This document shows, one piece after another, positions 25,221 through 33,074 of a stretch of DNA of 64,000 bases (within the stretch, counting starts at the first letter, position 1; each line of letters opens with the position of its first letter). The translations under genes were made by a program, and so were the position numbers. Below the pieces are notes generated by a model. It ran no database searches. It was not told where the DNA came from and saw nothing but the letters and a program-made list of their open reading frames with translations. This DNA comes from Deltaproteobacteria bacterium. GTDB taxonomy: Bacteria > Myxococcota_A > Polyangia > Haliangiales > Haliangiaceae. The stretch is taken from NCBI GenBank assembly GCA_020630875.1, contig JAHDIH010000002.1, forward strand, positions 245,232 through 309,231, given 5' to 3'.

Positions 25221-26444
25221 ATGAAACCCAGGGTATTTAGGGATCCCGTCCACGGGCTTATATCCTTCGATGGCGACAGCACGCCACTTGCTCAGCTCCT
25301 AGACACCGCGGTGATGCAGCGCTTGCGCTACGTGAAAGCAATGGGACTGGCGTGGCTCGTGTATCCTGGTGCGGAGCATTCTCGTTTTGGGCATTCACTT
25401 GGTGCGCTCCATGTAGCTGGAAAGATTGCAAGCCGACTAGAACTAACGCCGCACGATACCATTGTCGTTCAGGCTGCCGCGTTGCTTCACGACATCGGCC
25501 ATGGTCCATTTTCTCATGCTTGGGAAGAGGCTTTTCCTAACTACAATCACGAAGCAATGGGACTTGCACTACTACAAAGCAATGAGGAGTTGCGAACCAC
25601 TTTGGAAAAGGTTCACCCCGATCTTGCAAACGATGTACAGTCGTTGTTTCAAGGGGACAAACGGTTCTCACATTTAAAAAAGATGGTGTCGTCAGACCTG
25701 GACGTAGATCGACTGGACTACCTACTTCGCGACAGTCACTATTCGGGAGCAAAGTATGCTGCATTTGATCTAGACTGGATCATTCACGCTCTTCGTATGG
25801 AAGAAAGCAAAGATGGCAAAGACATTGTGGTCGACTACCGACGTGGGATGTATGCTGTAGAACAATATCTCTTTTCTAGAGCCTACATGTACACGCAGGT
25901 CTACCACCATAAAACGGTCCGTGCAGCGGAGCGACTGTTCGTTTCAGTATTAAGGAGGTTCAAAGACCTTGCCGTAGCAAGCAAAATTTCTGCTCCAGCG
26001 TCGCTTTTGGCCATGGCCCATGGAGAATTTCCTTCGGCAGAGCAATTCTTGACTCTCGACGATCCCCTAATTTTGACGCTACTCGGCCAGTGGCAAAATA
26101 ACGAAGATTCGGTGTTGTCTGATTTGTCGTCCCGCATGCGAAGACGAGATTTGTTTAAAACCATAGATCTTGGCGATCGCGCGCTAGATACAATTGAAGA
26201 GGTGGTGCAAACCATCGGAAAAAATGAATTAGGTGATAGTTGGGATTATTACCTTCACATTGACGTTACTGATGTCAAAGGGTACGGCAGTGGCAGTCCT
26301 AATGAGTTGCAGGTCGTTGGTCATCCTGTGATGGGACGCTCCGCTATGAGTGAGTTGATGCAGTCCTTGCCATCTCAGCGTAGAACTGTGCGGGTGGTAG
26401 GGCCCAAACAGTTGTTGCCATTGGTCGTCGACAAACTTACTTGA
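25221..26444 (+). CDS. HD-domain phosphohydrolase (SAMHD1/dGTPase-related)
   Basis: 407 residues. Metal-dependent HD superfamily. The opening RDPVHGLISF, QRLRYVKAMGLAWLVYPGAEHSRFGHSLG, the H-D pair in AALLHDIGHGPFSHAWE (about 85-101) and the later Asp in SSDLDVDRLDYLLRDS are the pattern of SAMHD1-like dNTP triphosphohydrolases and relatives. The substrate (dNTP or another phosphate ester) cannot be settled from sequence. The ATG lies seven bases after a TACGTT hexamer with no Shine-Dalgarno. Divergent from fdhD. Confidence 0.9.
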   Translation: MKPRVFRDPVHGLISFDGDSTPLAQLLDTAVMQRLRYVKAMGLAWLVYPGAEHSRFGHSLGALHVAGKIASRLELTPHDTIVVQAAALLHDIGHGPFSHAWEEAFPNYNHEAMGLALLQSNEELRTTLEKVHPDLANDVQSLFQGDKRFSHLKKMVSSDLDVDRLDYLLRDSHYSGAKYAAFDLDWIIHALRMEESKDGKDIVVDYRRGMYAVEQYLFSRAYMYTQVYHHKTVRAAERLFVSVLRRFKDLAVASKISAPASLLAMAHGEFPSAEQFLTLDDPLILTLLGQWQNNEDSVLSDLSSRMRRRDLFKTIDLGDRALDTIEEVVQTIGKNELGDSWDYYLHIDVTDVKGYGSGSPNELQVVGHPVMGRSAMSELMQSLPSQRRTVRVVGPKQLLPLVVDKLT

Positions 26445-26526
26445 GCCCGATCGAAACCCGAGCGGGCAGGCCCGGAAAAACGACTAAAATAGGGTCTCCG
26501 TTTATCTGGGCAAAAACGCCGATTTC

Positions 26527-26555
26527 TTGCAGCAAAGCTTAGGTTAGCATAGGCT
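26527..26555 (+). promoter_or_regulatory. Sulfatase gene promoter, leaderless type
   Basis: TTGCAG (26527-26532), 17-base spacer, TAGGCT (26550-26555), six bases to the ATG. One of the cleanest examples of the leaderless layout in this window. Confidence 0.6.
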
Positions 26556-26561
26556 GCGAGG

Positions 26562-28712
26562 ATGGTACGTGTATCGAGCGTTGCGGTTGTCTTATTGGTC
26601 TTAGCTTGTGGAGATGAATCTCCCGCGGCTGGAAGTAGCACAAAGATGGCTACCAACAGTGTTGCGACTTTCAAAGTAACTGCAAAGCCAAAAGGAGAAA
26701 TGATTTTCTCCCTAGCCGATCAAAGACTTCATGCCCACCAAACATCTGGTGACGCATTGGTCGTAGATGGCGCGAGTGCTGGTTTCGTGAAATACATTAG
26801 ATACAAAAAGAATAACTACACTTGGAAATGGGGACAAAAAGTCGCCGGTCGGCTGGCGGCAAAACCCAACAAGAAAGTAGCTAGCCTAAAAGTTCCATTG
26901 ACGGCCAAACAGGCTGCAAGTGGTAAAGTTTCAATTACGGTTCATAGTGACTCCGCGGCGACCATGACGATTCGTCCGAATGGCGAAAAGTCAAAAGAAG
27001 CGACAGTCTCTATGCCTGGTGGATGGTTTGACTTTGACGCGCAGTTGCAAGGACTGCGGAACGGCGAAAACGACTTGCAATTCTACTTTGGAAAGTCTTC
27101 AAACTATGCTGTGGAAAAAATATCAGTGGGGGAAGCAGGAGCGGAGATTGCTACTCTTGCTGACAACAGCGTTGTGCTAGGGAAAGATGGTGGCGTCGTG
27201 TACTATACAAGCCTGCCTCTTGGAGCTTCGTTGTATCTTGATGCCACGGGAAACTGTAAAGTTACGGTAGAAGTTGTTACCGACTCAGGAGAGACTGTCT
27301 CGGGAACGATTTCTAGCTCAAAACCGAATTTGAGATTGGATAAGGTATGGGGGAAGCCTTCAAGAATTTGGATTAAAGGCAACAGTTGTGACAAGCCATT
27401 TAAATTGGCGGGGCTGTATTCTGAAAAAAAACAATCGAAACAAGTCGAAGTAAAGAAGCCAAAGCAAGTCGTCTTGTGGATTATGGATTCTCTTCGCGCC
27501 GACAGAGTTCCCCAGTTCATGGCGGGGGCCCGAGCAGAAGCACCAAACTTTGGCAAATTGCTCAAAACATCGACATTTTTTACCCATGCCTACGTTCAGG
27601 GCAACGAATCTCGCGCATCACACGCATCGATATGGAGTGGTCTTTATCCCGCGAAACATAAGATGATCAGTAGCAAACGTACACTGAGCTACGATTGGGA
27701 AACCATCGACGAAGTAGCCAAGAGTGCTGGGTATACTACCGTTGGCGTTTCTGCGAATGGCTATGTCGCCAAAAAATGGGGATTCGTGTCCAAGTGGGAC
27801 AAATACAGAAACCATATCCACGAAGGAGGGGGGCTTGAAGGCGGCGACCTCTTGAAGCGTGGAATGAAGATGCTCTCCAACTTGAACAAACCGTGGTTCT
27901 TTTACATTGGAACAATTGATACGCATGTGTCGTGGCGAGCTAAAGAGCCTTGGATGAGCAAATACCGCAAGCCAGGATATAGTGGGAACTTCAAAAAAGT
28001 CTTTAGCGGTAGCGATGCAGGAAAGGCTGCAGGTGGAAGCCTGAAGTTGAGCAAGGCTGACATTGAAAACGTACGAGCTATCTACGATAGTAACGTTTCG
28101 TACCAAGACAAACTGCTCGGCGACTTCCTCGCAAAACTGGAAGCGGATGGAACACTTAACGACACGATGATCATTATCACTGCAGATCATGGCGATGAAC
28201 AATGGGAGCACGGTCGCGTGGGCCATGGAGGCTCTTTGCGAGAGACGTTAATTCATGTCCCACTAGTCGTTCATTATCCACCAATGTTCCCAGCGGGTAA
28301 GGTTACTACGGGAGTCGAAGTGATCGACATCTTACCAACCGTTGCGGAAGTAACTGGTCAGAAAGCCGACAACGAATGGCAGGGCGAGTCGCTGGTGTCG
28401 CTTGCTAACAATGGCACCACGTATCCGCAAATGAATTTGGCTTCGCAGTTTGAGAATAAACATGCCGCCGCTTTAGGAGGATGGAAGGTTGTAGCTTCTG
28501 GTGCTAGTAAGCCGAAGTTGTTCAACATCGCTCAAGATCCGGGAGAGAAGCAAAATCTCGTGGATTCTCATCCGATTGCAAGACGAACGGTGACCGATCC
28601 ATTGTGGTTACTCCGCTATCATAACAAACGTTGGCGAAAAACGGTGTGGGGTAATCCCGCACGTGTGAGCAACACTTTTGCGAAGCAAGTAGAGACAGAA
28701 CAAGCCAAGTAA
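26562..28712 (+). CDS. Sulfatase/alkaline-phosphatase-superfamily lipoprotein
   Basis: 716 residues. Signal with lipobox L-V-L-A-C near residue 18, so probably lipid-anchored outside the cytoplasm. Residues about 40-300 are a beta-rich N-terminal region of unknown type. The catalytic domain follows: VVLWIMDSLRADRVP (first metal Asp), then ESRASHASIWSGLYPAKH where sulfatases have C/S-x-P-S-R; here Ser350 takes the nucleophile position and the Pro is Ala. Later come IGTIDTHVSW and ITADHGDEQWEH...GHGG (metal Asp/His). There is no Cys for formylglycine, so it may be a Ser-type sulfatase or a phosphatase/phosphotransferase. The substrate is unknown. Confidence 0.87.
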   Translation: MVRVSSVAVVLLVLACGDESPAAGSSTKMATNSVATFKVTAKPKGEMIFSLADQRLHAHQTSGDALVVDGASAGFVKYIRYKKNNYTWKWGQKVAGRLAAKPNKKVASLKVPLTAKQAASGKVSITVHSDSAATMTIRPNGEKSKEATVSMPGGWFDFDAQLQGLRNGENDLQFYFGKSSNYAVEKISVGEAGAEIATLADNSVVLGKDGGVVYYTSLPLGASLYLDATGNCKVTVEVVTDSGETVSGTISSSKPNLRLDKVWGKPSRIWIKGNSCDKPFKLAGLYSEKKQSKQVEVKKPKQVVLWIMDSLRADRVPQFMAGARAEAPNFGKLLKTSTFFTHAYVQGNESRASHASIWSGLYPAKHKMISSKRTLSYDWETIDEVAKSAGYTTVGVSANGYVAKKWGFVSKWDKYRNHIHEGGGLEGGDLLKRGMKMLSNLNKPWFFYIGTIDTHVSWRAKEPWMSKYRKPGYSGNFKKVFSGSDAGKAAGGSLKLSKADIENVRAIYDSNVSYQDKLLGDFLAKLEADGTLNDTMIIITADHGDEQWEHGRVGHGGSLRETLIHVPLVVHYPPMFPAGKVTTGVEVIDILPTVAEVTGQKADNEWQGESLVSLANNGTTYPQMNLASQFENKHAAALGGWKVVASGASKPKLFNIAQDPGEKQNLVDSHPIARRTVTDPLWLLRYHNKRWRKTVWGNPARVSNTFAKQVETEQAK

Positions 28713-28783
28713 GCTTTATACAGGCCCAATGCAGATGGCGTGCCTGCTATGCAATGGTTGGGTACTATTGTAGAATCTTAGGT

Positions 28784-29524
28784 GTGCGGGGGATAGTTTT
28801 AGGAATCGTATTGCTTGTGGCAACACCAAGTGTTGGCCAAAGTTGGACCAAGAACTTTTCAGGGCGACCTCTCTGGATGCCTAGTGGCTGGAAAAGCATT
28901 GAAGGCGATACTTTGGGTATCAACCTGTCAAGGAACAGCGCAGGTAAGCCGGTATTTACCGCGCCAGATATTTTGTGGGGTTATAACAGAGACTTCAACA
29001 TTGTCATTCGCCACGATCGGGGCATTTGTTTTTCTGACGGTTGCCGCTCTCGGTACAACGACTTATCGGGTGGGATTTTATACGGACTGCATCACAGTAG
29101 AGGTTTCGCTATCGGAGTCGAAGGTCGCGTGACGTTCCCGGGATTCAACGACGTGGGACTAGGGCTAGATTTAGCCCTACCAATGCGACTGCAAACCAAT
29201 ACAGGAAAGGTCGCATTGTTCTTTACCCCAGAGATGTACTTGGGGATTGCCGAGAACGACCAATACCCTTCACGTTTGGAATTGCCACTGTCGATTGCCT
29301 ATCGGGTGAATCCAGATTTTGAATGGCACCTAGATGTGGCATGGGATGGCGTACTATCGAACTACTCAGAGACGGTAAGAATCCCTGTAGGAGTTGGCCT
29401 GCGTTATGCGGCAAGTAGAAAGCTTGATGTAGGCACTGAATTTGAGTTTGGCAACATGTTCGGTCGAGGAGCCACCGTTAACATTCGGACTTTGTACCTT
29501 CGACTCGCTTACCGATGGCGTTAA
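28784..29524 (+). CDS. Outer-membrane beta-barrel-like protein
   Basis: 246 residues from the GTG at 28784, giving the signal peptide RGIVLGIVLLVATPSVGQ; an ATG at 28754 is in frame but adds an unlikely leader. TAGAAT ends seven bases before the GTG. Alternating hydrophobic segments (GILYGLHHSRGFAIGVEGRVTF, VGLGLDLALPMRL, WHLDVAWDGVL, VGVGLRYAASRKLDVG) and a terminal strand ending in Y-R-W-R suggest a small outer-membrane barrel. It follows the sulfatase-like gene by 71 bases, so the two may work together at the surface. Confidence 0.7.
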   Translation: MRGIVLGIVLLVATPSVGQSWTKNFSGRPLWMPSGWKSIEGDTLGINLSRNSAGKPVFTAPDILWGYNRDFNIVIRHDRGICFSDGCRSRYNDLSGGILYGLHHSRGFAIGVEGRVTFPGFNDVGLGLDLALPMRLQTNTGKVALFFTPEMYLGIAENDQYPSRLELPLSIAYRVNPDFEWHLDVAWDGVLSNYSETVRIPVGVGLRYAASRKLDVGTEFEFGNMFGRGATVNIRTLYLRLAYRWR

Positions 29525-29537
29525 GAATTTTGATTGG

Positions 29538-30761
29538 TTAGCCTTCTAGTGTGAAGGTCAAGCCGGCATTTTTGCTGAGTCGCTGCAATAATGCGTCTCC
29601 CATTGCGGTAGAGGGGGTAAGGATGCCTGACGATTGTGGAGAAATTTCTTTGTCTTTTGCGAGGCAAACGGCACTTTCTGCGAGCATCTTGCTGGTGGAA
29701 CCGTAGCCTGGGTCTCGGTCTCCGGAAACGCTTGCGGTGATCTTTTCTCCATTAGATTGGAGTCCAAAAAGCGTCAACTTAAAATATCCCTGCCGTCGTT
29801 GCTTGTCCGTCGGCCCTTCTCCCGGTTTGGGAAAGATTCGATTAAGTGTCCTTCTTGTTAGAGACTGTTGCTTTGATGAGGCGACAATTCCAGTCCCCAC
29901 CAAAGTCGCTATGGCTTTGGCTCGTCCACTGATTCCAGGACCCGTCATAAGAGCTTCGTCGTATTGAAATTTATCTCCGTAGGGGAAACCAGAGAGAGCA
30001 TGGCTTCTGCGAACTACGCGAGTGTTAATGGAGGACATTATAAATGGAGTGATCCACGACCCGGCATCGCTATCGTACCGAACGCTTTGTAAGTCCGGTC
30101 CGTCTAAACCAGAACGTACACCTGTCGGATTGAGTCCGTACGGATCCATCAGAATTTTCCGAATTGACTTGTCGCGTTCTGCTTCCTTCAAAACGTTGTT
30201 AAGACTGGCATAGGTTCCTCCACTCAAGCCGCCTTTCATTGCCTTGACTCTTAACTTTATCTTTTCACAATACGTTCCGGTGCGCTTGATAGCTTGCTGT
30301 TGTAAAAAGTAGACGCCCATGTCGGAGGGAATGGAATCGAATCCACAAGTATGAACGATACGAGTCCCGCTTGTTGCTGCTTGTTCTTGATGGGCGTCGA
30401 TCATTTTTCTCATCCACTGAACTTCTCCCGTTAAATCGCAGTAGTCAGTTTTGTTTTTAACGCACGAGGCAACTAAGTCAGAACCGTACTTGGCATAGGG
30501 GCCCACGGTGGAACAGACCACATGGGTTCGCCTAGTTAATGCGTCTAGAGTCTGAGAGTTCATACTATCCGCTAAGATAGTGGGAATGTGTTCGGCCGCT
30601 AGCGCTTTCTTAATGCTGTCCAACTTTGCAGGGTTTCTTCCACCCATAGCCCATTTGAGCTCTCCCTGTTTGTATTGTTTTAGTAGGTACGCGGCTACGA
30701 GTCGCCCCGTGAATCCAGTAGCTCCCCAAACAACAATGTCGAACTCTCGCGGCTGGCTCAT
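29538..30761 (-). CDS. Saccharopine-dehydrogenase-like NAD(P)-dependent reductase
   Basis: 407 residues. The N-terminal Rossmann fold is clear: FDIVVWGATGFTGRLVAAYLL (GxTGFTG), GGRNPAKLDSIKK, VVCSTVGPYAKYG, then DLTGEVQWM and HTCGFDSIPSDMGVYFL. This is the saccharopine dehydrogenase-like family that includes mycobacterial trans-acting enoyl reductases and eukaryotic SCCPDH. The substrate is probably a lipid or enoyl thioester, by inference only. The gene stands alone: it converges on the barrel gene and precedes the MopE-motif lipoprotein in the same direction. Confidence 0.88.
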   Translation of the reverse strand: MSQPREFDIVVWGATGFTGRLVAAYLLKQYKQGELKWAMGGRNPAKLDSIKKALAAEHIPTILADSMNSQTLDALTRRTHVVCSTVGPYAKYGSDLVASCVKNKTDYCDLTGEVQWMRKMIDAHQEQAATSGTRIVHTCGFDSIPSDMGVYFLQQQAIKRTGTYCEKIKLRVKAMKGGLSGGTYASLNNVLKEAERDKSIRKILMDPYGLNPTGVRSGLDGPDLQSVRYDSDAGSWITPFIMSSINTRVVRRSHALSGFPYGDKFQYDEALMTGPGISGRAKAIATLVGTGIVASSKQQSLTRRTLNRIFPKPGEGPTDKQRRQGYFKLTLFGLQSNGEKITASVSGDRDPGYGSTSKMLAESAVCLAKDKEISPQSSGILTPSTAMGDALLQRLSKNAGLTFTLEG

Positions 30762-30815
30762 CGAGTTACTGATACCATAAGTTGTATTTGTGACTGCTCC
30801 CGAAGATGCGTAGTC

Positions 30816-31868
30816 TTAATCAATCGTGACAGGTCCATCCACTGGTTCCGCTAACCACCTGAAGTGATCGAGGAGGACGAACGAATCGAGAATCGCGTCG
30901 CCTTCGTCAAAGATGAAGAACTCAAGTGTGATGCTAGCTCCCGGAGATACAGGGGCGATGGTGGAAAGCCACCCGGTAGCTCCTCCTTCGTCCGTAGCGA
31001 AGTTTAGCCCTTGAAGTTCCTCGGTACCTTTACATCTCGGATCGTCGTCACTGACTTTGCATACGTCAAAGAAGCCGGCGTTGACTGTGGCTGGATTCCC
31101 ATTTTCGTCGAATGAGATATTTCTCTTTACGCCGTCGCCAGTATCCAGAAGAGCGAGAAATGTGTCATCAAATTCTTTGCACACAAAATGCGGGTATTCG
31201 GCGGTAAAAAAGGAAAAGTCGAAAGCGAAAGCTTGCGCGTTTCTTGGGACGACGAGTTCTAGCTTAAATGATGTGAGGTCAGATACGGCTGTGGGATCTG
31301 CGATGCCACAGCTGTCGTTGGGAGCCGGTTGAGGAAAGGGGTGTTCGGTATCTCCAGCGAATCCGTATTCGTGGCCTGTTCGTTTGGATGCATCTTCTTT
31401 GGCTTTTCCTGTCGAGAGTATTGCCATCTGCTGTCCTTCTCGAGGGAAGTTGTTACCAAAGCTTTGCTCGATCGCTCTGGGGCTATTCCATAGTGCAAAG
31501 GGCGTGGTCATTTCTGTTCCTTTGAGGTAGTCCCCGCAGGCTCCCATAGCTTTCGCGTAGTCGTTAGAATCATCATCGTCTAGGCTGCTATCGCAGGCTT
31601 GATACTCATCGATTTCGCCATTGCAGTTGTTATCGACGCCTTCTGCTTCGCCAGTAAGCGTTTCTGTAATTTCGATAGAGTCTGGGCTCACTAAGTTTTC
31701 TGTATCATCGCAATCACCCTCAAGTTCCGAGTAACCATCTCCGTCGTCATCGACATCCGGAAGGTTCGGCACGGGAGGGATTTCTTCTGTACCTTTTTCA
31801 ACGCCAGTGGCTGCACAGCCTAGTAAGCTTAGGAGTACCATTGTATTCAGTATCTTAACCGGATTCAT
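30816..31868 (-). CDS. Lipoprotein with MopE-like metal-binding motif and choice-of-anchor-L-like domain
   Basis: 350 residues. Signal ends in lipobox L-L-G-C. Residues about 37-90 carry a D-x-D-x-D-G-D-x-Y...G-D-C-D-D...G-V-D-N-N-C-N-G-x-I-D motif, the MopE/putative metal-binding repeat widespread in myxobacteria. The remainder (NSPRAIEQSFGNNFPREG, AFAFDFSFFTAEYPHFVCKEFDDTFLALL, ISFDENGNP, WLSTIAPVSPG) matches choice-of-anchor L-type extracellular domains. It should sit on the outer surface and bind Ca or another metal. A TTGTAC-N17-TAGGGT promoter lies six bases before the ATG. Confidence 0.85.
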   Translation of the reverse strand: MNPVKILNTMVLLSLLGCAATGVEKGTEEIPPVPNLPDVDDDGDGYSELEGDCDDTENLVSPDSIEITETLTGEAEGVDNNCNGEIDEYQACDSSLDDDDSNDYAKAMGACGDYLKGTEMTTPFALWNSPRAIEQSFGNNFPREGQQMAILSTGKAKEDASKRTGHEYGFAGDTEHPFPQPAPNDSCGIADPTAVSDLTSFKLELVVPRNAQAFAFDFSFFTAEYPHFVCKEFDDTFLALLDTGDGVKRNISFDENGNPATVNAGFFDVCKVSDDDPRCKGTEELQGLNFATDEGGATGWLSTIAPVSPGASITLEFFIFDEGDAILDSFVLLDHFRWLAEPVDGPVTID

Positions 31869-31874
31869 AGCGCT

Positions 31875-31903
31875 ACCCTACCAATACCTACATCTACGTA
31901 CAA
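31875..31903 (-). promoter_or_regulatory. Promoter of the MopE-motif lipoprotein gene, leaderless type
   Basis: Minus strand TTGTAC (31903-31898), 17-base spacer, TAGGGT (31880-31875), six bases to the ATG at 31868. Confidence 0.6.
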
Positions 31904-31967
31904 TAGAAAATTTCTATCTCAAAATCCTATTATTATTAGTATCTTATACCACTCGTAGGAGCTGTCT

Positions 31968-32960
31968 TCATCGATATGGCCCATCTAGTGGTCTTCTACG
32001 AACGAAGTGGTTTGTGGTTTCGGTTAGTGTTCTTGGGAGTGTCGCTGTTGGGGGGCCAAGGGATAGAGTGATTGAATCTTCCGTTTTGGTAATGACGTTT
32101 AGCTCAATTTCCGGTGGTAACTCGTTGGTCCCTTCTACTCGTAGTTGCAGTTCTGCGTTGGAAGACTTCAGGGAGACGGTGAAAGTCAGAGCGTCCCGTT
32201 GCCAGTGAAGGAGCTCATTCAAGGTTTGGTTTGATAAGCCAACGTTAATCCTCAGAGCGTTTGCGGCCTCTGTGAGTGAGTTGAGAAGGCTGTCTATTCG
32301 ATACACCATCTCCAACGCAAACTCAGTCGCTCTCTTAGGTTTTCGAGATTTAGCGATCATCCAAAACAGTCCATCTGTTAAGCCAAAACGCTGGTTGTAC
32401 CGACGTCGTTTTCCCATATGCGCTAGCATAAACTGGGTGAACTCTTTTGGTTTTCCTTTGAGCTGAAAAGGCCCATGAGCATTCGTAACCAATGTCCATG
32501 GACAATCCAGTTGAAGTTCAGCCTGTATCAAGATTTCGCTCGTGCTGGAATTCATCCAGCAAGAAAAACTCTTCAGATAGCTCGGGGGTACTTTCAGTCG
32601 CGACTCATTTATTGATTGCGTTTTGGTATTGCTCTTCGCTTTGGGAGTTTGACTTGGTTGAAAGTCTCGCCAGTCGCGGGTCTTGGGAACACCGAAACGA
32701 ATTATCCCTAGAAACCAATCTAGTAACTTATTAATACGTTCAGGCGGTTTGGCAGAAGCTTTTTCCCTTTTTTCAATACTATCGAAACCAGCCTTGGCAA
32801 TGTCTGGTTGTGCTAGCATTTTCTTCCAATGATTTAGTGGCACACGCTTAGTTTGGACGGACTGTAGTTTGTTTGGGGTCGCCTCCCCACTTCTTGTATG
32901 AAAGAGTAGCCTCTTGCCGAACTTATTCTTCTTTCTTCTTTTGTATCTCCTGCGCGACAA
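31968..32960 (-). CDS. Unknown basic protein
   Basis: 330 residues from a TTG start. The N-terminus is strongly basic (RRRYKRRKKNKFGKR). The middle is Lys/Ser-rich and the C-terminal ~170 residues look globular, with helices (FALEMVYRIDSLLNSLTEAANAL) and beta strands (TFTVSLKSSNAELQLRVEG, IELNVITKTEDSITLSL). No family recognised. TACAAT lies nine bases before the TTG. Base composition and codon use look like those of its neighbours. Confidence 0.6.
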   Translation of the reverse strand: MSRRRYKRRKKNKFGKRLLFHTRSGEATPNKLQSVQTKRVPLNHWKKMLAQPDIAKAGFDSIEKREKASAKPPERINKLLDWFLGIIRFGVPKTRDWRDFQPSQTPKAKSNTKTQSINESRLKVPPSYLKSFSCWMNSSTSEILIQAELQLDCPWTLVTNAHGPFQLKGKPKEFTQFMLAHMGKRRRYNQRFGLTDGLFWMIAKSRKPKRATEFALEMVYRIDSLLNSLTEAANALRINVGLSNQTLNELLHWQRDALTFTVSLKSSNAELQLRVEGTNELPPEIELNVITKTEDSITLSLGPPTATLPRTLTETTNHFVRRRPLDGPYR

Positions 32961-33020
32961 GACCCACTTATTGTATCAAATGATTGGGGCAGACTTGGCG
33001 GACTTGCTGCTTAGTGCTCG

Positions 33021-33053
33021 AGAATGAGAAAAGGCCCGCGTTCAGCGGACCTT
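33021..33053 (-). terminator. Intrinsic terminator after the papain-like protease gene
   Basis: Stem 33031-33039 with 33045-33053 (nine pairs on the minus-strand RNA, one of them U-G) around a five-base loop, followed on the minus strand by UUUUCUC. It lies 22 bases past the stop of the gene at 33075-34808. Confidence 0.65.
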
Positions 33054-33074
33054 AAATCTAGAGACGGAGTGGCT

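Noticed and set aside
27618..28226. 202-codon minus-strand frame opposite the sulfatase-like gene
   Set aside because: Overlaps a well-supported catalytic domain; the antisense product has no domain or promoter.
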